Shown here: positions 18,801 to 26,135 of the stretch, piece after piece
Position numbering within the stretch: position 1 is the first letter of the stretch
Layout of the letters: each line of letters starts with the position of its first letter
NCBI RefSeq assembly: GCF_021190955.1
Contig: NZ_JAIOAO010000002.1
Span: 1,302,001 to 1,366,000, forward strand
Direction of reading: 5' to 3'
Source of the DNA: Parachryseolinea silvisoli
Lineage (GTDB): Bacteria; Bacteroidota; Bacteroidia; Cytophagales; Cyclobacteriaceae
DNA length: 64,000 nucleotides
Translations under genes and position numbers: made by a program
The notes under the pieces: generated by a model
What the model saw: only the letters and a program-made list of their open reading frames with translations
What the model was told of the DNA's origin: nothing
Databases searched by the model: none

Positions 18801-20153
18801 CGTTATTTTTTCGTAGTCGGTGCCGTTTTCCAGTGACATGGGTTCCAGTTTTCCATTGGCACCGTCTGCCCCGCGGGCGCCGGCAATCATCGGAAACCTG
18901 CTCTGATCCGTTAATCTGGAGTATAGCTGGTTGGCCGCGTTCGCGTTGGGAAGTCTTGGGTCGAGCGCGCCGGCGGCGGTGTTATTATAAACGCGTCGAG
19001 GCTCGCCAAGGTCCATCAGCGCAATCGCGTTGCGCATGGTTTGCGTGTCGTTGTTCCGGTTGAGAACATACACTTCCACACGGGTGATGTTCACCCCCGA
19101 AATGATCTGCGGGATATTGCTGATCCACTTGCGATAGTTGTCACGGAAGAAGTGACCGAGGAAGAAGTGGCGGTTGTCGTCATAGTTGGAAGCGATGATT
19201 TCGAAGGGCCGTCCCTGGCCACCGCCGTTGCCGCCGCCGATGTCGATGGACGAGGCCTTGCCGCGTTGGGTGGTGGCAATGGTCGTCACCATGAGCTTGC
19301 CAAACTGCATCTGTGCCTTGATACCGAAGAGGTTCTGCGCCCCCTGAATGAGGGTATTGTTCAGCGGCAAGCTAACGTTACCGATTTCAAGCTTTTGCAG
19401 AATATCTTCTTTGAAGCCAGTGTATTCGATCTTCATGTTGTTCTGAAAATCGAAGGAGTTGTTGTTGTCGAAGTTGGCGGTGACCTGTAGTTTTTCGCCC
19501 ACCTTACCCGTCACGCTCATATTGATCTGCTGGTCGAACTCGAACCCACCGTTTCGCTGCATGCGGATGGTCTGGTTGGGATTGTTGTTGCGCTGAAAGG
19601 AGGCACCGAAATCGAGGGTTACAAAGCCGCGGGGTATGAGCTCGATGTAGCTGCCACCAAAGATGCGGTCGAGTATCGGGCTGATGAAGATCTTCGGAAT
19701 CAGGCCCCGGCCGCTGACAGCGCTTTCACCGTCTTGCGCCCGGGCGCGGCTCTGCCAGTAGCTTTTTAACGCCTGCCGATCCTGGTACTGTTTGAACTCC
19801 TCGAAGGTCATGCTCGAGGTGGGGCGATAGTTCATGTCGCCGATCTTTTCGTAGATGGTATAGTTCATGCTCGTGTCGATCTCGACATCGAGCTTCATTT
19901 GCTGTGGGTCTTTCAAATAGAACGGCGAGGCCGAAGAGGTATTTGAGAACGGGTCACCGTACCGATCGGTCGGTCGGTAGGTAGGGCGACGGTTGGAGCG
20001 ATAGGGTCGGGAGGTCGTGTCCTGCGCATTGACGCGCGTAGTATCCTGCCGTTGAGCCAGGGCCTCGTCGGTAAAGGTAAAGATGCTTAGGCACGTAATG
20101 ATCAGGCCCCCAAGCTTGGATATAACCTGACGTTTCTTTGTAAAGACTTTCAC
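12801..20153 (-). CDS. sprA: SprA/Sov, outer-membrane translocon of the type IX secretion system
   Basis: 2450 aa, the expected size of SprA (about 2400 aa), which forms a very large single-chain beta barrel through which type IX cargo and gliding adhesins cross the outer membrane. A GTG start is forced because the preceding codon is an in-frame stop. It gives a signal peptide ending near residue 33 (E-A-L-A-Q). The chain is rich in alternating beta strands with repeated Tyr/Asn/Arg turns and ends in R-F-S-L-A-Q with a terminal aromatic-hydrophobic pattern. It lies downstream of ruvA, a neighbourhood I recall from other Bacteroidota. No other type IX component and no cargo with a C-terminal sorting domain is in the window. 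Confidence 0.95.
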   Translation of the reverse strand: MKVFTKKRQVISKLGGLIITCLSIFTFTDEALAQRQDTTRVNAQDTTSRPYRSNRRPTYRPTDRYGDPFSNTSSASPFYLKDPQQMKLDVEIDTSMNYTIYEKIGDMNYRPTSSMTFEEFKQYQDRQALKSYWQSRARAQDGESAVSGRGLIPKIFISPILDRIFGGSYIELIPRGFVTLDFGASFQRNNNPNQTIRMQRNGGFEFDQQINMSVTGKVGEKLQVTANFDNNNSFDFQNNMKIEYTGFKEDILQKLEIGNVSLPLNNTLIQGAQNLFGIKAQMQFGKLMVTTIATTQRGKASSIDIGGGNGGGQGRPFEIIASNYDDNRHFFLGHFFRDNYRKWISNIPQIISGVNITRVEVYVLNRNNDTQTMRNAIALMDLGEPRRVYNNTAAGALDPRLPNANAANQLYSRLTDQSRFPMIAGARGADGANGKLEPMSLENGTDYEKITGARKLAPTEFTYHQQLGYITLTRKLQNDEVLAVAYEYTYNGRAYKVGELSEDYSDLRDDDVILLKMLRPRKVAIRDQQRRIIPTWDLMMKNIYNLNVNQLSREDFQLRVIYRDARTGVDNPQLQDGGETIRARQLLDILGLDRLNPVNDPGFDGNFDYVEGITINSSTGQIIFPYLEPFSEGLREAFASDSRRDYMIQKYSYDTLYRSTKADAELYATKNKFWLVGTYSAGSSKEILIPGFGVSQGSVKLYAGGMPLTEGSDYVVDYTFGKVTILNESILSSNKEIQVQYEQSDPFAFQTRSLLGSRFDYKLSEDVNFGSTLLYYNERPMISRNQIGTEPARNVQYGFDFNINKKSRLLTKIVDALPFLETKEQSAVNFTGEFAQLLPGTSNIIDGEGTGYIDDFENTATPYTLMNPTAWKLAATPKTSGNAFGPSNIPVGSADILQIGYKRAKLAWYQVDNQFYRDGGAVKPSNISKDDIKNHYVRPVGPQEIFPAKQLTQGVFWEQIFDVAYYPRERGPYNYNPTVTADGFLPRPEENWGGITTAIKTEVDFDKANIEYVEFWLLDPFINSPQGVINDGISPAKRNETGGKLIFHLGSISEDVARDGKHAFENGLPRGENDLEQATKNAWGYVASDQYVTNAFDLDAGARARQDVGFDGVTAQRETDTFQDYLNQLSGLNPEGQARIQNDPSADNFQYFLGDELDNRDAKILERYKNINGIDGNSPVANGSSDLYTPAGSTIPDNEDLNADNTLSELEEYYSYNIDLAPGGLAVGRKYIVDKITTDNRNEAGEQVNWYLYRIPVREFEDQYGNIEGFKSVRYARMVLTGFREPVVLRFANFRMVGSRWRRYTNSLQEGGIAPTPELTPEDFTVSVVNLEENGKGNDNKSPYVIPPGVVRDRDNTSSVSRLLNEQSVQLCADAVKDGDARSIYKNVSFDLFNYGRVKMYFHAHGDAADNDLRGFIRLGKDLDSNYYEIEVPLKMTNISDTDPVSVWPDENQIDLALDELYRLKADRDREGVSMNILYPQSGHRIVGYHGVRIFGRPDLTEVQSIMIGVRNPRTPDKRAFQVCLWANELRVTDFNRTPGWAVNATMSAKLADFATLTGAVRHTSFGFGSVSSKIGERTREETTGYDISANVNVDKLLPGNTGIKIPMFVSYENTTITPLYDPANPDLKLDAALQSLNEDDRKNYLNIARDRTVGRSINFVNVRKVKVNPDAKTHLWDIENLAFSYSYSDRRRTNFTMAELFEKQYRGSVAYTYSPKATGIEPFKNAKGLSSPWLKAIKDFNISFLPSSLSARMDLDRSLTSTIYRNSAGYGKFIESRPNYMKYFTFTRQYNLRWNISKGLSLEYSSRADAVIDEPENEIDGEVDTQPERNYIIKNIKKLGRMKNFTQNVTVNYTLPLDKIPVTDWIGAEYRHQITYGWKAGPVNYPDELPPEEKPRGDILDAYDFKNTIQNSQDQNFSGRLDMLKLYNKVKILKDLNTPKKPSKIVTNPRLQKAAPKPDTTKTKAPAEVPGAVKGLLRLLMSVRSINGTYTVTRGTMLTGFEPSPKFFGMDQDWNAPGWDFVLGSQNPNIRHKAAAKGWLTKNESLTTPFTQTRTENINLRANVEPSPDLKIQLDLKKETNSTFQSIFRYDTANQVNEFRDLSPSRGGSYRISTINIRTAFNSSNDKIVSAVFQDFEQNLEEVRQRFNIIYRNNPTPDTTESQYKLASQDVLIPAFIAAYTGSDAKRVNLSPFPKIPMPNWRIDYTGLNKLGMFKDIFSSITLSHAYQASYSVVNYQNSLEFSEGGDVRGLELDRPITDYNVSYYGQFFPRDNTGTNNVDQLVPVYIISQVLISEQFSPLIGVNMRTKGRLSANFQYKTKRDLALTVSNAQVTELSTKDFSFELGYTKNNMKLPFKSQGRTVVLKNDVTFRMNVSVADTKTIQRKIYETNIITNGNINFQLRPNISYVVNQKLNIQLYFERTINEPLVSNSYRRATTRFGTQIRFSLAQ

Positions 20154-20296
20154 TACTTAAAATCTCGTAAACCCGTTTGTGCTTTGTCGCTGCGTAAAAA
20201 ATTTAAAAACCTTCCGTTCCAGCGACCTCTTCCATCCCTTGTTTCAGCCAATAAGGACCTGTGCGGTTCCGGCTAGACACATCGTTCTCCGAACTC

Positions 20297-20890
20297 CTAA
20301 CTATTCTTCAAAGCTTGTTTAACCAAATCTTCTAATGTAAGGGTATTTCCTGATTTTTTTAGGACGGCATCCACACTTTTCTCCGCTGCCGCCTTGGGCA
20401 AGCCCAGCGTGAGCAAAGCTGATAACGCCTCTTTGCGCAAAGTATTGTTTGTCCCTATAGAAATTGCCGGCTGGCTTTCCTCCCACGACTCCTTTTTGAG
20501 TTTGTCCTTTAGATCGATAATAACCCGTTGTGCCGTTTTGCCGCCGATGCCTTTGATCCGCTGCAATGCGCCGGCATCTTCTTGTACAATAGCCGTTTTC
20601 AGCTCGCTGCTGTTCATGTAGGATAACATGACAATCGCCGTGCTGGGGCCGACGCCGTTTACCGTGATAAGCTGCTGAAATAGCCGCTTTTCGCTTTCGT
20701 TACTGAATCCAAACAATACGTGGGCGTCCTCCCGGATGGCTAGGTGGGTATGAAGCAGGATGTTTTCCTGTTCTTTGATCTCCGAAAATGTTTGCAGCGA
20801 GATGGTAACGAGGTAGCCGATGCCATTAACATCAATAATAACATGGGTGGGCTCGCGATGAACGAGTCTACCCTTCAGGAAAGCGATCAT
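20297..20890 (-). CDS. ruvA: Holliday junction branch-migration protein RuvA
   Basis: 197 aa, the usual length. RuvA binds four-way DNA junctions as a tetramer and loads the RuvB motor. Domain I (OB fold, 1-63) opens with M-I-A-F-L-K-G and has V-I-I-D-V-N-G-I-G-Y. Domain II has two helix-hairpin-helix motifs (V-N-G-V-G-P-S-T-A and I-K-G-I-G-G-K-T-A). Domain III, which touches RuvB, is residues about 150-197. It is upstream of sprA on the same strand with 143 bp between them. ruvB and ruvC are not in the window. Confidence 0.96.
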   Translation of the reverse strand: MIAFLKGRLVHREPTHVIIDVNGIGYLVTISLQTFSEIKEQENILLHTHLAIREDAHVLFGFSNESEKRLFQQLITVNGVGPSTAIVMLSYMNSSELKTAIVQEDAGALQRIKGIGGKTAQRVIIDLKDKLKKESWEESQPAISIGTNNTLRKEALSALLTLGLPKAAAEKSVDAVLKKSGNTLTLEDLVKQALKNS

Positions 20891-21522
20891 AGGTTAAAAA
20901 GTGGGTTGCTCAGGATACAAAGATTGCAAAAAAAGATGTACAAGGCATCAGGGCGGACGTGGATATTGACGGGCTGGCGCGAAAATACAATCCGCGTGTC
21001 AGCGCGAGAGCGGAAGGGTGGTAGTGGACGGGACCGACTGGGCGGTCGCGTTAAGGGAATGTAAACAAACTGTGTTGCTGGCACGGGCCATTAGTCGTGG
21101 GGCGCAGGCAGTAAACAAGCAGACCAAAACTTGCTTTCATTGTGTGGAATGTTGCGTCAATCGCCGTGTGAACCTTTTGGTTACCGAATACCATTTTTTG
21201 TACTGCCTATTTTTTTGGAATGAATTTTTCTATAGGATTTTTCCGGTATGTATGAAAGGATATTTCCTGGCAGGATATGATGTGCGGGGTATAAGGAAAA
21301 ATATTTTTAAATATTTTTTGTGTTGTCAGGCCAATGTGTCAGTAGGTGTCTTTGCAACACGTTGCATGGATTGGTACGCTTGAAGTCCATGTTTGCTTCA
21401 AATTTTATATGCCATAATTTCCGAATATACCGTTTATGTGATGTTACAGGCAGTTCACCTGTGCTTTGTGCGAAGCTGTCGAATTTTTCCTTCTACAAGA
21501 AGGGCCTATCTTCGTGGTCGGT
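20891..21522. other. 632-bp gap without a recognisable gene
   Basis: This gap separates divergent ruvA and the transglycosylase. No frame has a convincing start, length or codon pattern. The right half is A+T-rich and contains a near-perfect palindrome of A/T runs at about 21297-21319 centred on TTA. No Bacteroidota -7/-33 pair was found in the last 150 bases before the transglycosylase. It may hold a long leader or a small RNA, but nothing in the sequence proves it. Confidence 0.4.
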
Positions 21523-23010
21523 ATGTTGGCTTTCTTACGATATGTGTGTGTCATAGGCATCTTTATGTCTGTGGGTATTTCGTGCGATCCTGCTCAAACA
21601 GCTGCGCGCATGAAGCCCATATATCGTCTCGATCTCGAGGCGATTGTACGACGCGGGTATATTCGTGCGTTGGTCGATAACAATTCCACGAGCTATTTTA
21701 TTTATAGGGGTAGAGCGATGGGCTATGAATATGAGCTGTTGCAGCTGCTTGCCAAACAGTTGAATGTAAAGCTCAAGATTACCGTTACCAATGGCGTCGA
21801 CCATGCTATACAGCAACTACAAGCAGGCGAAGGTGATATACTGGCTTTTCCGCTCACCATCAACAAGCCGCGCAAAGAACTCATTGCATTTACACAACCT
21901 CACTTCAATACTTACCAGGTACTCGTACAACGCAAGCCGGAGAACTGGCGAACGTTAACGCAAGACAAGATCGATGCCGCGCTGGTGCGTACACCGACAG
22001 CTCTCAGCGGGAAGCAAGTGCACGTGATGAAAGGTACAAGCCACGCTATGCGGATGCGCAATTTGTCCGACGAGATTGGTATGGATATCGATGTGATGGA
22101 AGACACGGTCGTGGTCGAGAGTGAGGGGCTCATTCGTCAGGTGGCGACTGGTGAGATCGAATATGCTGTAGCCGATCATACGATGGCCCAAGTCAATGCG
22201 GCGTATTATCCCAACCTCGATGTGCGCACTGTATTAAGCATGTCGCAGCAGATTGCCTGGGGAGTACGGAAAAATTCTCCCGCGTTGTTACAGGCGATAG
22301 ACGAATGGCTACGGGAAATCAAAAAGGCGCCTACGTTTATGGTGATCTACAACCGTTATTTTAAAAGTCCGCGTACGTCGCTTTCGCGTATGCGAAGCGA
22401 TTATTTCTCATACGGTGGCAACCGGCTTTCTCCGTACGATTATATGATCAAGCAAGGTGCCTTGCGCCTGGGATGGGACTGGCGGTTGCTGGCGGCAGTG
22501 GTATACCAGGAGTCGAAGTTCGATCCGCGGGGTGAATCGTGGGCCGGCGCGAGGGGACTGATGCAGCTTATGCCGGAGACGGCCCGTCGTTTTGGTGCGC
22601 GTGACCTGAACGACCCACAGCAAAGTATTCGTGCCGGTGTGGGGTATTTAAAATACCTGGACCGGTATTGGACCAAGTCGATACCGGATTCCGCGGAGCG
22701 ACTCAAATTTGTGCTCGCGTCGTACAATGCGGGACTCTCACACATATTGGATGCCAAGAAACTAACTGAAAAATATAGCGACGAACGTGAAGACTCTTCG
22801 CAATGGGATGGTCATGTACAGTCGTATCTCCTCAAGAAATCTGATCCCAGGTTTTACCGCGACCCGCTTGTATCGGCAGGCTATTGCAAGTGCGAAGAGC
22901 CGGTAAACTACATCAAAGATGTGTTAGATCGTTACGAAGAATACCGCGTCCACATCAAGGACGATGTAATCGATTTGCAAGCTGTTCAAAATTCAGTGAC
23001 GGCCAGGTAG
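21523..23010 (+). CDS. MltF-like membrane-bound lytic murein transglycosylase (lipoprotein)
   Basis: Reading from the ATG at 21523 gives 495 aa with a lipoprotein signal ending M-S-V-G-I-S-C, C21 being the likely lipidated residue. Residues about 35-270 are a periplasmic solute-binding (SBP_bac_3) domain, and about 300-450 a SLT goose-lysozyme-like domain with catalytic E330 in Y-Q-E-S-K-F, then G-A-R-G-L-M-Q-L-M-P. The combination is that of MltF, which cleaves peptidoglycan to 1,6-anhydromuropeptides, with the binding domain acting as a regulator. The 3' end overlaps convergent kmo by 56 bp. The partial anmK at the right edge recycles the same anhydro sugar. Confidence 0.9.
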   Translation: MLAFLRYVCVIGIFMSVGISCDPAQTAARMKPIYRLDLEAIVRRGYIRALVDNNSTSYFIYRGRAMGYEYELLQLLAKQLNVKLKITVTNGVDHAIQQLQAGEGDILAFPLTINKPRKELIAFTQPHFNTYQVLVQRKPENWRTLTQDKIDAALVRTPTALSGKQVHVMKGTSHAMRMRNLSDEIGMDIDVMEDTVVVESEGLIRQVATGEIEYAVADHTMAQVNAAYYPNLDVRTVLSMSQQIAWGVRKNSPALLQAIDEWLREIKKAPTFMVIYNRYFKSPRTSLSRMRSDYFSYGGNRLSPYDYMIKQGALRLGWDWRLLAAVVYQESKFDPRGESWAGARGLMQLMPETARRFGARDLNDPQQSIRAGVGYLKYLDRYWTKSIPDSAERLKFVLASYNAGLSHILDAKKLTEKYSDEREDSSQWDGHVQSYLLKKSDPRFYRDPLVSAGYCKCEEPVNYIKDVLDRYEEYRVHIKDDVIDLQAVQNSVTAR

Positions 23011-24289
23011 TGGCGATGTCGGGCTGGGCCAGGATGTCGTCCATGATTTCCTTTTGCTTTCGTCCGGTTTGCAGCGCATCGGCATAGCGTATGTTTTCAT
23101 GAAATGTAACCATGGAGTATAGGGGTATCCACTTGTCGGGGTAAAGCTCGTGGATGCGGGCTTCGATCTTTTTGCGCAGAACGAATTTTTCGTCGGCCAC
23201 CAGGTCGCGCATCTCGATGAAGTTGTCAAGCGCCAGTTGCGCGATCGCATCGGTGTCGGGTTTGCGCAGTTGTTGAAATTCCTGGATGGCTGCGTCCCAG
23301 TGATCGTGGTGCCGCTGCAAGAGCTTGTTTAATACAGAACAATCTTCAAAGCCTGCGTTCATGCCCTGCCCGTAGAACGGTACGATAGCGTGCGCAGCGT
23401 CGCCGATAAGCACGGTGGTGTGTCGCACCCACGGATAACACTGCGTGGTGATCAGCGAGCCCGTCGGGTTGTGGTTGAAGTCATGGAGTGCTTCCGGCAT
23501 GAGTTTGATGACGTCGGGAAAAGTCTCTTCCAGGAAACTACGTATAGCGGCATCCGTTGTAAGCGATGCAAATGAGTTCTTGCCCTCGAACGGAAAGAAT
23601 AATGTGCCGGTGAAGCTTCCGTCGGGGTTGGGCAGCGCGATCATCATAAAACTTTCACGTGGCCAGATGTGCAGTGCATTTTTCTCCAGGGCGAACTGGC
23701 CGGAGGCAGCGGGTATATGCAGCTCTTTGTAGCCATGCTCGATATAGTGCTGCGAAAAATCAAAACGATCGGTGAGCTGTAAGCCCAGGCGCACGGCCGA
23801 GTAAGCGCCATCGGCGCCCACGATACCGTCGAAATGATAGGTGGCCAGGTGGTTTTCGGGGGACGCGGTGGTGATGGCTGATCGCTCGGTGTCGATGTGT
23901 GTGACGCGTTGTTCGAAGTGAAAGACGGCGCCCATCGCTTCGGCTTTGTTCATCAACACGATGTTAAGATTGCTGCGCGAGATGGAATTGATGAACTGTC
24001 CTTGTTTGCCGTATGGCTGCAGGTTGGTGTTGCCCTGGCGGTCATGCACCATGCGGCCATGCATGGGAATGGCCACGGCACGTAAGTCGTTGGAGAGGCC
24101 GACTTCGTCCAGCGCATGCAGTCCGCGGTTGCTCAGCGCCAGGTTGATCGAACGGCCGGCGCCTGACTGGTTCTTGCGCATGTCGGGGCGACGTTCAAAG
24201 ATCGTTACATGATATCCCCGTCGCAACAGATAAATGGCCAGCAGGGAACCTACGAGCCCTGCACCGGCAATAGCGATATTTTTTTTCAT
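22955..24289 (-). CDS. kmo: Kynurenine 3-monooxygenase
   Basis: 444 aa FAD-dependent aromatic hydroxylase converting L-kynurenine to 3-hydroxykynurenine with NADPH and O2. The FAD-binding motif G-A-G-L-V-G is at residues 9-14. The kynurenine monooxygenase signature G-R-S-I-N-L-A-L-S lies near residue 45, and the second FAD motif reads L-I-G-D-A-A-H-A. It follows kynU by 11 bp, so the two form an operon with kynU first. The C-terminal 56 bp overlap the convergent transglycosylase gene, which may couple their expression. Confidence 0.95.
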   Translation of the reverse strand: MKKNIAIAGAGLVGSLLAIYLLRRGYHVTIFERRPDMRKNQSGAGRSINLALSNRGLHALDEVGLSNDLRAVAIPMHGRMVHDRQGNTNLQPYGKQGQFINSISRSNLNIVLMNKAEAMGAVFHFEQRVTHIDTERSAITTASPENHLATYHFDGIVGADGAYSAVRLGLQLTDRFDFSQHYIEHGYKELHIPAASGQFALEKNALHIWPRESFMMIALPNPDGSFTGTLFFPFEGKNSFASLTTDAAIRSFLEETFPDVIKLMPEALHDFNHNPTGSLITTQCYPWVRHTTVLIGDAAHAIVPFYGQGMNAGFEDCSVLNKLLQRHHDHWDAAIQEFQQLRKPDTDAIAQLALDNFIEMRDLVADEKFVLRKKIEARIHELYPDKWIPLYSMVTFHENIRYADALQTGRKQKEIMDDILAQPDIATTWPSLNFEQLANRLHRP

Positions 24290-24300
24290 TCTATATAAAG

Positions 24301-25563
24301 CTAGTATAAAGAATCGGACAGGAGTGTGACAAAACGAAATACCTCTTCGAAAGTATTATATAGCGGCACGGGCGCAACACGAATGACATTGGGTTCGCGC
24401 CAGTCGGCGATGACGCCTGCGTGGGTAATGCTGTTAAAGGTCTTTTTGCCCTGGCGCTTCATGAGGATGGAAAGCTGACATCCGCGTTGACGGGGGTCGT
24501 CAGGTGTGATAACAGTATAATATTTTCCATCGGGGTCGGCCTGGCTTAACAGAAACTCGAGAAACCCCGTGAGCCGCAGGCTTTTCTGCCGCAGCTTCTT
24601 TATGCCCGCCTCCTGGAAGATCTCCAACGAAGCCAGCAACGCAGCACTTTGAAAGATGGGCACGTTCGAGAGCTGCCATCCATCGACACCGGGTTGCGGC
24701 TTAAAACCTTTCTTCATTTGAAAGCGTTCACCCTCGTGGTGACCCCACCAGCCGGCAAAGCGAGGCAATGGTGCGTTAGCATGACGGTTGTGGACAAAGG
24801 CGCCGGCGATTGCGCCAGGCCCGGCGTTGAGGTATTTATAGCTGCACCATACGGCAAAGTCTACGCTGTCGCGGTGCAGGGCCAGCGGCACGTTACCGAC
24901 GGCGTGCGCGAGGTCGAAACCCGCATAGGCGCCCGCCTGGTGTGCTGCCGCAGTAATGCGCGGGATGTCAAAGAACTGCCCGGTATAGTATTGTACACCG
25001 CCCAGGATCACCAGGGCAAGCTGACTGGCATTTTCGTGAATGGCATGGAGAATGTCTGCTGTGCGCAAGGTATACTCGCCGACGCGCGGCGCCAGCTCGA
25101 CGAGGGCGGTCGTTGGATCGATGCCATGATACCGAAGCTGCGACTCAAACGCATATTGGTCGGAGGAGAAAGCGCCCGCTTCGGTAATGATCTTAAAGCG
25201 CTGGGCGGTGGGTCGGTAAAATGACACCAGCAGCAAGTGGAGATTGACCGTGAGCTGGTTCATGGCGACTACTTCGTTCGCTTGCGCACCGACAAGCGCT
25301 GCAAGCGCCTTCTTGGAGAACTTATGATAATACAACCAGGGCCGTTGTGCGTGCACGTGGCCTTCTACGCCCAGGGTTGCCCAATCGTCCAGTTCAGCTT
25401 GTAGATACCGTTTTGTGGTTTTGGGCTGCAGGCCGAGGGAGTTGCCGGCCAGGTATAAGGCGGGGCCGTTGCCGGCCGTCGGCAACAGGAATTTTTTGCG
25501 AAAGGACGCGAGGGAATCCTGGCGGTCGAGTGAACGGGCAAATTTTAAAGAATTTTCAAACAT
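24301..25563 (-). CDS. kynU: Kynureninase
   Basis: 420 aa PLP enzyme that cleaves 3-hydroxykynurenine (or kynurenine) to 3-hydroxyanthranilate (or anthranilate) and alanine. The start chosen at 25563 (M-F-E-N-S-L-K-F) fits the normal family length; the frame is open further upstream but without family sequence. PLP-binding landmarks are visible: G-N-S-L-G-L near 40, F-D-L-A-H-A-V-G-N near 216 and the Schiff-base lysine K243 in C-S-Y-K-Y-L-N. It is first in the kynU-kmo operon and divergent from gcvH. Its product is the substrate of the dioxygenase encoded at 12181-12711. Confidence 0.95.
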   Translation of the reverse strand: MFENSLKFARSLDRQDSLASFRKKFLLPTAGNGPALYLAGNSLGLQPKTTKRYLQAELDDWATLGVEGHVHAQRPWLYYHKFSKKALAALVGAQANEVVAMNQLTVNLHLLLVSFYRPTAQRFKIITEAGAFSSDQYAFESQLRYHGIDPTTALVELAPRVGEYTLRTADILHAIHENASQLALVILGGVQYYTGQFFDIPRITAAAHQAGAYAGFDLAHAVGNVPLALHRDSVDFAVWCSYKYLNAGPGAIAGAFVHNRHANAPLPRFAGWWGHHEGERFQMKKGFKPQPGVDGWQLSNVPIFQSAALLASLEIFQEAGIKKLRQKSLRLTGFLEFLLSQADPDGKYYTVITPDDPRQRGCQLSILMKRQGKKTFNSITHAGVIADWREPNVIRVAPVPLYNTFEEVFRFVTLLSDSLY

Positions 25564-25654
25564 GGTATAGCGCTGAGGGCAATCGTTAAAATGCGTAAAC
25601 AAGAGGGAATTTATAATCTTTTTGGCCTTATTTCCCAATCTTCCATTCTTCCTG

Positions 25655-25662
25655 TATTTTTG
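25655..25662 (+). promoter_or_regulatory. -7 element of the gcvH promoter
   Basis: TATTTTTG matches TANNTTTG. A weak -33 (TTTC at 25631-25634) lies 20 bp upstream. Transcription would start near 25669, about 24 bases before the gcvH ATG. Confidence 0.45.
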
Positions 25663-25692
25663 GCCCCATAATAACGCATTAAACCATAAACC

Positions 25693-26067
25693 ATGAACAT
25701 TCCTGAAGGACTGAAGTACACCAAAGATCACGAGTGGGTGAAAATTGAAGGCGATATAGCGACTGTCGGTGTAACAGACTTTGCCCAGAGCGAGCTGGGT
25801 GATATCGTGTATGTAGACATTACCACGGTCGGTCAGGACGTAGCCGAACACGATATTTTCGGAACGGTAGAAGCTGTAAAGACCGTATCGGACCTGTTTA
25901 TGCCGGTATCCGGTAAGGTGCTGGAAGTGAACCCTGTACTGGAAGCCAGCCCGGAAAAAGTGAATGAAGATGCGTACGGCGAAGGCTGGATGATCAAAAT
26001 AAAGGTCACGGGTTCTGCCAGCGGCCTGCTTTCCGCTGCCGAATACAAGGAACTTATCGGCAAGTAA
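25693..26067 (+). CDS. gcvH: Glycine cleavage system H protein
   Basis: 124 aa lipoyl carrier that shuttles the aminomethyl group of glycine between the P, T and L proteins. The lipoylation motif is around K63 (V-E-A-V-K-T-V-S-D) and the family signatures G-I/V-T-D-F-A-Q and G-E-G-W-M-I-K-I are intact. The gene is 68 bp upstream of lipA, which makes the lipoyl group, and 7 kb from gcvP. gcvT is not in the window. Being downstream of the ruvA-sprA region fits gene order I recall from other Bacteroidota. Confidence 0.96.
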   Translation: MNIPEGLKYTKDHEWVKIEGDIATVGVTDFAQSELGDIVYVDITTVGQDVAEHDIFGTVEAVKTVSDLFMPVSGKVLEVNPVLEASPEKVNEDAYGEGWMIKIKVTGSASGLLSAAEYKELIGK

Positions 26068-26135
26068 AGCGTTTTACAATATGCCGACCGCCACGCCCAC
26101 CCGGCTTGCTGGGGTTGAGCACTAACGCTACCATC

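Noticed and set aside
21018-21383. Possible small gene in the gap before the transglycosylase
   Set aside because: The 121-codon frame has a poor start, mixed composition and no family features.
25564-25851. Longer kynureninase start up to 25851
   Set aside because: The extra sequence has no family match and runs through the gcvH promoter on the other strand.
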